Made by a program: the position numbers and the translations under genes. Shown here one piece after another: positions 1 to 4,540 of a stretch of DNA of 5,358 nucleotides. The DNA is taken from NCBI GenBank assembly GCA_027011425.1, contig JALUZX010000818.1, positions 1-5,358 on the forward strand, written 5' to 3'. Source of the stretch: Planctomycetota bacterium. GTDB lineage: Bacteria > Planctomycetota > UBA1135 > JALUZX01. Within the stretch, counting starts at the first letter, position 1. Every line of letters starts with the position of its first letter. Below the pieces are notes generated by a model that was not told where the DNA came from, did no database searches, and saw nothing but the letters and a program-made list of their open reading frames with translations.

Positions 1-8
1 TCTTAGAG

Positions 9-161
9 CCGTGAAGAGTCCGCCGGAGCCTGCGTCGCCAAAGCGACGCAGGCGACCGTCGGACAAGAAGGATGGGGGAGTCTTCGAGGGATCCCTGGCT
101 CGAGGGTTTTCCCTGCACGACGATCGGGGCCCTTCGGGCCCCTCCGGCGTGCTCTTCACAA
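9..161. repeat. Repeat core, copy 1, with terminal inverted repeat and two inner hairpins
   Basis: The core starts CCGTGAAGAG and ends near CTCTTCAC. Its ends pair as 10 bp, a 2x2 internal loop, then 8 bp (CGCCGGAG with CTCCGGCG). In this copy the outermost two pairs are lost because AA stands at 160-161 where copies 2 and 3 have GG. Inside, bases 28-53 form a perfect 11-bp stem (GCCTGCGTCGC with GCGACGCAGGC) around a CAAA loop. Bases 126-142 form a 7-bp stem (GGGGCCC with GGGCCCC). Smaller palindromes lie at 87-96 (AGGGATCCCT) and 103-114 (AGGG TTTT CCCT). Confidence 0.9.
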
Positions 162-198
162 GGATAGGGGGGGACAACTTCCCTGGAACTTCTTAGAG

Positions 199-351
199 CC
201 GTGAAGAGTCCGCCGGAGCCTGCGTCGCCAAAGCGACGCAGGCGACCGTCGGACAAGAAGGATGGGGGAGTCTTCGAGGGATCCCTGGCTCGAGGGTTTT
301 CCCTGCACGACGATCGGGGCCCTTCGGGCCCCTCCGGCGTGCTCTTCACGG
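199..351. repeat. Repeat core, copy 2, with intact terminal pairing
   Basis: This core is identical to copy 1 up to the last two bases, which are GG here, so the outer 10-bp part of the terminal inverted repeat is complete (CCGTGAAGAG with CTCTTCACGG). The inner 11-bp hairpin is at 218-243 and the GC-rich hairpin at 316-332. It is the best copy from which to define the element. Confidence 0.9.
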
Positions 352-387
352 GGATAGGGGGGACAACTTTCCGGGAACTTCTTAGAG

Positions 388-540
388 CCGTGAAGAGTCC
401 GCCGGAGCCTGCGTCGCCAAAGCGACGCAGGCGACCGTCGGACAAGAAGGATGGGGGAGTCTTCGAGGGATCCCTGGCTCGAGGGTTTTCCCTGCACGAC
501 GATCGGGGCCCTTCGGGCCCCTCCGGCGTGTTCTTCACGG
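388..540. repeat. Repeat core, copy 3, last unit before glpK
   Basis: The core matches copy 2 except for T at 531. That base lies in the terminal stem and turns a G-C pair into G-U in plus-strand RNA, or C-A in minus-strand RNA. After 541 the spacer seen in the other copies is replaced by unrelated sequence leading to the glpK stop codon 37 nt away. The inner hairpins are at 407-432 and 505-521. If glpK is transcribed through its 3' end, these are the first strong stem-loops the transcript meets. Confidence 0.9.
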
Positions 541-577
541 GATTTGGGTGGCCCGGGTGGATCGGGGAATCGGGGGT

Positions 578-2104
578 TCATTCCGGGCTGGGTTCCACCC
601 AGTCCAGGCTCCGTTCCACGGCTTTGAGCCAGCCTTCGTAGAGGCGGGCCCGGGTGTCCCGGTCCATCCGGGGAATCCACTTCTTTCCGGTGGTTCGGTT
701 TTCCAGCAGTTCCCGGGTGTCCTTCCAGAAGCCCGCGGCGAGGCCGGCGGCGTAGGCCGCCCCCAGGGCGGTGGTTTCGGTGTTCGCCGGGCGGACCACG
801 GGGATTCCCAGGATGTCCGCCTGGAACTGCATGAGAAGTTCGTTCTTCACCATGCCGCCGTCGACCTTGAGCTCGGCCAGGGTTCTCCCCGTGTCCTCCT
901 CCATGGCCTCCAGGACCTCCCTGGTCTGGTAGGCCGTGGCCTCCAGGGCCGCCCTGCAGATGTGCCCTTTTCCGGCATACCGGGTCAGACCCGCGATGAT
1001 CCCCCGGGCGTCGGCCCGCCACCGGGGGGCGAAGAGTCCCGAGAAGGCGGGAACGAAGTAGACCCCCCCGTTGTCCTCCACCCGGGCGGCCCACGTTTCG
1101 ATCTCAGCCGAGGTCTCGAAGAAGCCCAGGTTGTCCCGGAGCCACTGGACCAGGGCCCCCGCCATGGCGATGGAACCTTCCAGTGCGTAGGCGGGAGGAG
1201 AGACTCCCAGCTTGTAGGCCACGGTCGTAATCAAGCCGCTCTTGCTCCGGACGGGGGCGTTTCCGGTGTGGACCAGCAGAAAACACCCCGTGCCGTACGT
1301 ATTCTTTCCCTCGCCCGGGGCGAAGCAGGCCTGGCCCACGAGAGCGGCCTGCTGGTCCCCCAGGTCCCCGCAAAGGGGAATCTCCTCTCCAAGGGGGCCG
1401 TCCCGGAGGGTGTGGCCGTAGAGCATCGGGTCGCTGGAAGGCCGGATCCCGGGGAGCATGGCCCTTGGGATCTCCAGGGTCTCCAGGATCTCCGGGTCCC
1501 AGTCCAGGGTCTCCAGGTTCATGAGGAGGGTCCGGGAGGCGTTGGTCACGTCCGTCACGTGGGCCCCGCCCCGGGGCCCCCCGGTGAGGTTCCAGATGAG
1601 CCAGGTGTCCATGGTGCCGAAGAGGGCCTCCCCCCTTTGGGCGGCCTCCCGGGCGCCCTCCACGTTTTCCAGGATCCACTCGATCTTGGGACCCGAGAAA
1701 TAAGGGGCCAAGGGAAGGCCCGTCTTTTCCCGGAACCGGTCCGGTCCCCCCTGGCCGGCGAGTTTCTCGCAGATCTCCCGGGTCCGGGTGCACTGCCAGA
1801 CTACAGCGTTGCCGTAGGGGATTCCGGTCCTCTTGTTCCAGACGACGGTTGTCTCCCGCTGGTTGGTGATGCCCAGGGCTGCGATCTCCCCCGGGCCGAT
1901 CCCGGAACTCTCCAGGGCGGCCCGGATCACTTCGGCGGTCCTTTCCAGGATCTCGAGGGGATCGTGCTCCACCCAGCCCGGCCTGGGAAAGATCTGGCGG
2001 TGCTCTCTTTGGGCCGAGGCGGCGACCCGGCCGGAGCGGTCGAAGAGCATGAACCGGGTGCTCGTGGTCCCCTGGTCCAGGGCGGCGACGTATCTCTTCT
2101 TCAT
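578..2104 (-). CDS. glpK: Glycerol kinase, FGGY carbohydrate kinase family
   Basis: This cytoplasmic enzyme phosphorylates glycerol with ATP to sn-glycerol 3-phosphate, committing glycerol to catabolism or lipid synthesis. At 508 residues it is full family length. It opens with the phosphate-binding DQGTTSTR (10-17). Residues equivalent to the E. coli glycerol ligands are present: R83-E84, W103, Y135, D250 (in GDQQAAL) and F275. FGGY signature 1 is at 135-147 (YFSGPKIEWILEN) and signature 2 at 368-388, with the DGGMVKN nucleotide-binding stretch at 415-421. The E. coli loop that binds the inhibitor fructose-1,6-bisphosphate (GGKGGTR) is not conserved; here it reads RDGPLGEE (234-241). The ATG at 2104 has a purine-rich AGAAGGAAG upstream that overlaps the stop of the preceding gene, so it is probably the last gene of an operon. 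No glpF, glpD or glpR lies in the window. Confidence 0.97.
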   Translation of the reverse strand: MKKRYVAALDQGTTSTRFMLFDRSGRVAASAQREHRQIFPRPGWVEHDPLEILERTAEVIRAALESSGIGPGEIAALGITNQRETTVVWNKRTGIPYGNAVVWQCTRTREICEKLAGQGGPDRFREKTGLPLAPYFSGPKIEWILENVEGAREAAQRGEALFGTMDTWLIWNLTGGPRGGAHVTDVTNASRTLLMNLETLDWDPEILETLEIPRAMLPGIRPSSDPMLYGHTLRDGPLGEEIPLCGDLGDQQAALVGQACFAPGEGKNTYGTGCFLLVHTGNAPVRSKSGLITTVAYKLGVSPPAYALEGSIAMAGALVQWLRDNLGFFETSAEIETWAARVEDNGGVYFVPAFSGLFAPRWRADARGIIAGLTRYAGKGHICRAALEATAYQTREVLEAMEEDTGRTLAELKVDGGMVKNELLMQFQADILGIPVVRPANTETTALGAAYAAGLAAGFWKDTRELLENRTTGKKWIPRMDRDTRARLYEGWLKAVERSLDWVEPSPE

Positions 2105-2119
2105 GTTCCGTCTTCCTTC

Positions 2120-2752
2120 TCAGCCCAGGGACGCCAGGATCTCCATCCAGGGATCCCTTCCAAGGACCCAGAAATAGGCGAGGGCGCCCAGGAGGCCGTG
2201 GACGACTCCGAGAGGGTAGAGATTACGGTGGCGAAGATAGATCGGGACGAAAAGAAGGGCGAGAAGGAGGGTCGCCCCGGCGAGGAGGAAGTCCGGCAGG
2301 TGGACGCCGGCGAAGAGGAGGGAGGCCGCCGGGACGGTCCATCGCCGGGAGGGCAGAAGGCGGTCCAGGTTTCGCGCGAGCAGGGCCTGGAGGAGGAACT
2401 GCTGGAGGAGTCCCCAGATGGGGTAGAGGAGGAGGATCGGGAGGAGGTGGGGATTCCAGGAGAGGGTTCCCCTGAGCGCCCCTGCCAGGGCCAGGAGGGC
2501 GGCCCCGGCAAGGAGGATCCCCCCGGCCCACCGGGCGGTCGGCCCGAGACCCGCCTTTCCGAAACCCCACTCCCGGGGGAGGCGGGGATCCTTGCGGATG
2601 GAAAGAACCAGGTAGGTCCCCCAGCAGATCCCGGCCAGGAGGATGAAGGGCCCCTTGGCGTGGAGCACTTCCTCGAAGAAGAGATGGAGAAGGCCCGTGG
2701 TGATCACCGCCGCCGCCTCGCCCAAGGCCCGTCTCTCCAGGGGGACTTTCAT
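2120..2752 (-). CDS. CPBP-family (CAAX protease-like) membrane protein lacking the Glu-Glu pair
   Basis: This is a 210-residue polytopic inner-membrane protein. Hydrophobic segments lie roughly at 34-50, 76-94, 103-124, 140-173 and 178-197. The fold assignment rests on three motifs in order: QQFLLQALLARNL (117-129) where CPBP proteases have EExxxR, FAGVH (147-151) matching FxxxH, and H185 in VVHGLLGALAYF matching the third motif. In active CPBP proteases such as Rce1 the paired glutamates activate the catalytic water; here both are glutamine. The protein may therefore be a non-proteolytic member, for example a membrane scaffold or immunity-type protein, or may use different chemistry. Its ATG overlaps the previous stop as ATGA, which implies translational coupling, and glpK follows 15 nt later. 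No substrate can be inferred. Confidence 0.75.
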   Translation of the reverse strand: MKVPLERRALGEAAAVITTGLLHLFFEEVLHAKGPFILLAGICWGTYLVLSIRKDPRLPREWGFGKAGLGPTARWAGGILLAGAALLALAGALRGTLSWNPHLLPILLLYPIWGLLQQFLLQALLARNLDRLLPSRRWTVPAASLLFAGVHLPDFLLAGATLLLALLFVPIYLRHRNLYPLGVVHGLLGALAYFWVLGRDPWMEILASLG

Positions 2753-3165
2753 GGAATTCCGGCGAGTTGGATAAGAGAGGAAAGGGTTCTCTCCAAGAGA
2801 GGGGAATATTTTTCCCTGATGCTTTGGAGAGCGATTTGGGCTGTGGTTTCTTCGTAGGCGTGAGAGAGAATGCCGGGCATTTCCAAGGCTTCCAGCCAGA
2901 GTTCGGCGTCTCCTTGTTCTAGATGGCCCGCTTCGAAGGCCCGCCTGATCAACGAACGTGGCGTCTCTTCATCGAAGCCTTCGTGAAAGAGGAGTTCTTC
3001 GATGGTTTGCAAACCCTGTTGGAAGGTGAATTCGAAGATATGGAAGAGTCCTGCCCGTTCCAGGTTTGAGTAGGTTTGCCTGGCGCAGGCCTTATGAAGC
3101 TGGGCATAGGCCTTCCGGAATTTCTCGAGCCTATGTCGCCAGCGGGGGACCTTTCGCTCCTTCAT
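2749..3165 (-). CDS. Nucleotidyltransferase substrate-binding protein, HI0074/HepT-like
   Basis: This is a 138-residue, mostly alpha-helical protein. Its landmarks match the HI0074 family: RWRHRLEKFRKAY near the N-terminus (8-20), FEFTFQQGLQTIEELL (44-59), TPRSLIRRAFEAG (68-80), WLEALE..ILSHAYEE (90-106) and IREKYSPLLERTL (116-128). Such proteins normally pair with a small MNT-type nucleotidyltransferase, as in HepT/MntA toxin-antitoxin modules, but none is next to it. The family's usual Arg-Asn before the serine-histidine (RNxxSH-like) reads MPGILSH here, so an RNase-type active site seems incomplete. I chose the ATG at 3165, which gives the usual N-terminus; an in-frame TTG at 3201 would add 12 residues. 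The gene overlaps the upstream Fe-S gene by 35 nt and the next gene by ATGA. Hand-counted G+C over 2761-3180 is about 54%, well below its neighbours, which suggests acquisition by transfer. Confidence 0.8.
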   Translation of the reverse strand: MKERKVPRWRHRLEKFRKAYAQLHKACARQTYSNLERAGLFHIFEFTFQQGLQTIEELLFHEGFDEETPRSLIRRAFEAGHLEQGDAELWLEALEMPGILSHAYEETTAQIALQSIREKYSPLLERTLSSLIQLAGIP

Positions 3166-4015
3166 GAGATGGGGCTTTCCCAGGCCTTTTTCTTTTCTCA
3201 ATGGGGTTCTTTTTTTTCCCGGGCTTGTCCGGGACGGGGCAGACGGTCTGGCACTCGTGGCACAGGACGCAATCGGGGGTCCGGCTGGGAGGGATGCCCT
3301 TGAGGATCCTCTCTGTGGGTTTCACGTCGGTGGGGCAGGTCTGGCAGCACTTGCGGCAGATCACGCAGTGGGATGTGGCCGGCTTGACGACCCAGAGGCT
3401 GAGCATGTTGAGGGGTGCCAGCAGGGCGCCGATGGGGCAGATCACTTTGCAAAAAAACCGGCTGTGGAGGACGGCGAACATGAGCACGAAAAGAAGCAAC
3501 GCGGCCTTGGCCCAGAAGACGGCTCCTTCCGGGTGGGCCCACCCCTGGATGAGCCCGGGGGCCGTCACCTGGAGGGCCGCGGCGGGGCAGATCCTGCAAA
3601 AGGAAAAGGGAGTCATTTCCCCCAGGTAATAAGGAAGGAGGAAGACCCCGAGGAGCAGGACCAGGTACTTGATGTTGGTGGTCCAGTGGGGGATTTCGAT
3701 CTTTTTGCTCGGGATCTTGTAGAGCAGGTCCTGGAGGAAGCCGAAGGGGCAGACCCAGCCGCAGAAGAGCCTTCCGAAGAGGGTTCCCAGAAGAAGCACC
3801 GTGCCCAGGGCGAAGAAGGGAAAGACGTGGTAGCCCGAGAAGTGGATGAACACTCCGATGGGGCAGGCGAACCAGGAGAGGGGACAGGAGTGGCAGCTCA
3901 GGACGGGGTTGCAGAAACCTTTGAGGACTTCGGGCCCCCAGTTGGAATGGAGGGCGAGCAGGGATCCCAACTGGACGAAGAACCTCTTGGAAAAACCTGT
4001 GACTGTCTCGGTCAA
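3131..4015 (-). CDS. NapH-like membrane 4Fe-4S protein
   Basis: This 294-residue inner-membrane iron-sulfur protein probably relays electrons between the quinone pool and a partner. Cysteine motifs in order are CNPVLSCHSCPLSWFACP (35-52), RLFCGWVCPFGFLQD (82-96), FCRICP (139-144) and RFFCKVICPIGALLAP (186-201). The second and fourth are typical of the NapH/CcoG-type domain (Fer4_5). Two classical CxxCxxCxxxCP clusters follow, at C217/C220/C223/C227 and C249/C252/C255/C259, so at least two [4Fe-4S] centres are expected. Hydrophobic spans lie around 64-82, 116-131, 168-186 and 192-210. A basic, proline-rich tail ends the protein (263-294). The start is TTG at 4015, preceded by GGGGGAACAAGGAAG; no ATG or GTG lies upstream in frame. 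The specific pathway is unknown: no nap, nos or cytochrome oxidase genes are in the window. The upstream small membrane protein is its likeliest partner. Confidence 0.9.
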   Translation of the reverse strand: MTETVTGFSKRFFVQLGSLLALHSNWGPEVLKGFCNPVLSCHSCPLSWFACPIGVFIHFSGYHVFPFFALGTVLLLGTLFGRLFCGWVCPFGFLQDLLYKIPSKKIEIPHWTTNIKYLVLLLGVFLLPYYLGEMTPFSFCRICPAAALQVTAPGLIQGWAHPEGAVFWAKAALLLFVLMFAVLHSRFFCKVICPIGALLAPLNMLSLWVVKPATSHCVICRKCCQTCPTDVKPTERILKGIPPSRTPDCVLCHECQTVCPVPDKPGKKKNPIEKRKRPGKAPSHEGAKGPPLAT

Positions 4016-4031
4016 CTTCCTTGTTCCCCCG

Positions 4032-4051
4032 CGACCGGCGCGGCCGCGTCG
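4032..4051 (-). other. Short GC-rich hairpin between the small membrane protein and Fe-S genes
   Basis: Two 4-bp blocks (CGAC with GTCG and CGGC with GCCG) pair around a GCG loop with one bulged base at 4047. The hairpin sits 11 nt past the upstream stop and 16 nt before the Fe-S start codon, on the same transcript. It could tune expression or processing between the two genes, but hairpins of this size arise by chance in DNA this rich in G+C. Confidence 0.3.
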
Positions 4052-4061
4052 TGGATCAGAG

Positions 4062-4328
4062 TCAGGTCGGGCAGAGGCGTTTGCCCCTGGGCTTGGAGCG
4101 ATCGTACGTGGAGACCAGCCGGCCGTGAAGATTGCGGACTCCGGCGAAGGTGGCGTCCTCCACGAGCTGGATCTCCGTGATGGTCTCCATGGGGGGGTGG
4201 AGAGAACGCCTTCCCCTGGTCTTCTTCACTACCTGGTGGGTCCGGAAGAGCCCGATCACAAGAAAGACCAGGGCCGCCAGGAAGGCGGTCCAGAAGTAGG
4301 ACCTGTCCCTGCGGGGCGCCCACCCCAT
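4062..4328 (-). CDS. Small single-pass membrane protein of unknown function
   Basis: I do not recognise this family. The protein has 88 residues. A basic N-terminus (MGWAPRRDR) is followed by one hydrophobic helix at about 11-29 (YFWTAFLAALVFLVIGLFR), then a soluble tail that ends in PRGKRLCPT. The positive-inside rule would leave the tail in the periplasm. The tail has one cysteine (C86) and a block reading TFAGVRNLHGRLVSTYDRSK (60-79) that looks like a small folded unit. The ATG at 4328 has an excellent ribosome binding site, and the frame ends in TGA 46 nt before the Fe-S protein start. Strong translation signals and close spacing argue that the gene is real and co-transcribed. The pairing suggests an accessory subunit of the Fe-S protein, which is inference only. 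Confidence 0.75.
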   Translation of the reverse strand: MGWAPRRDRSYFWTAFLAALVFLVIGLFRTHQVVKKTRGRRSLHPPMETITEIQLVEDATFAGVRNLHGRLVSTYDRSKPRGKRLCPT

Positions 4329-4333
4329 CAGGG

Positions 4334-4341
4334 CCTCCCCC
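4334..4341 (-). promoter_or_regulatory. Strong ribosome binding site for the 88-residue protein
   Basis: The minus strand reads GGGGGAGG, then five bases, then ATG at 4328. This near-perfect Shine-Dalgarno sequence fixes the start of the small membrane protein. I found no convincing -35/-10 promoter pair in the remaining intergenic sequence between 4342 and 4477. Confidence 0.75.
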
Positions 4342-4477
4342 GGCGGGGCGCCGCCCCTGGCGCGGACCTTGGTTCCATGTCCCGAGAAGTCATGCGTTCC
4401 TCGCCCGTGCAGTCCAGTTGGGGAAAAGGATAAAAGGGGAAGTCCCGGATTGCATGCGGGAAAAAGGGAGTTCCCCC

Positions 4478-4530
4478 GGCCTTCCGTCCCGGCCTGGTCC
4501 GGCCGGAAGGCCCCCCGGAACCTCCCGGGG
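4478..4530 (-). terminator. Tandem hairpins downstream of selB, possible terminator
   Basis: Just after the selB stop codon (4541-4543) the transcript can form a 6-bp stem at 4513-4530 (CCCCGG with CCGGGG). Next to it is a 9-bp stem at 4478-4512 (GGCCTTCCG with CGGAAGGCC), extended by an inner CCGG/CCGG pair. A run of five T on the minus strand (4465-4461) follows 12 nt after the second hairpin. That is farther than in a classical intrinsic terminator, so the site may be a weak terminator or a transcript-stabilising 3' structure separating selB from the next operon. Confidence 0.45.
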
Positions 4531-4540
4531 CAGGGACGTT

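Larger units (their letters stand above)
1..541. repeat. Tandem array of three ~190-bp structured repeats
   Basis: Three head-to-tail copies begin at 1, 191 and 380, with periods of 190 and 189 bp. The first 159 bases of copies 1 and 2 are identical, and copy 3 differs from them by one base (T at 531 where the others have C). Each copy has a 153-bp core, and the copies are joined by a spacer of about 37 bp. The spacer is missing after copy 3, where similarity stops near 541, and the window opens inside spacer sequence, so the array probably continues to the left. It lies 3' of glpK, whose stop codon is at 578-580. No tRNA, rRNA or convincing protein is present: open frames run through it on both strands, and the 190-bp period shifts frame between copies 1 and 2. 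The family is not one I can name. A structured RNA, a MITE-like element or a dispersed intergenic palindromic repeat are all possible. Confidence 0.95.

Noticed and set aside
1..541. CRISPR array
   Set aside because: The repeated block is about 159 bp and the spacers are related to each other, unlike short repeats with unique spacers; no cas gene is present.
156..1094. A minus-strand open frame running from glpK through the repeats, and plus-strand frames over the repeats (11-196, 201-641)
   Set aside because: Open frames occur on both strands through the repeat, the peptides are Arg/Pro/Ser/Gly-rich without a domain, and the period shifts frame between copies 1 and 2.
548..2857. A 769-codon plus-strand open frame opposite glpK and the CPBP gene
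   Set aside because: The opposite strand encodes a full-length glycerol kinase with all signatures. The plus frame is Gly/Pro/Arg/Glu-rich with no family features, as expected of an antisense shadow in GC-rich DNA.
3166..3201. A TTG start at 3201 for the HI0074-like gene
   Set aside because: It would deepen the overlap with the Fe-S gene to 71 nt and add 12 residues not typical of the family; the ATG at 3165 gives the usual N-terminus.
3164..4180. A 338-codon plus-strand open frame opposite the Fe-S protein
   Set aside because: It is low in complexity and acidic/glycine-rich. The minus strand has an unmistakable series of iron-sulfur motifs in the same place.
4329..4540. A tRNA-Sec gene or clear sigma-70 promoter in the selB downstream gap
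   Set aside because: No T-loop or acceptor pairing typical of a tRNA was found, and the candidate boxes (such as CTGGAC and CATGAC 17 bases apart on the minus strand) match the consensus poorly.
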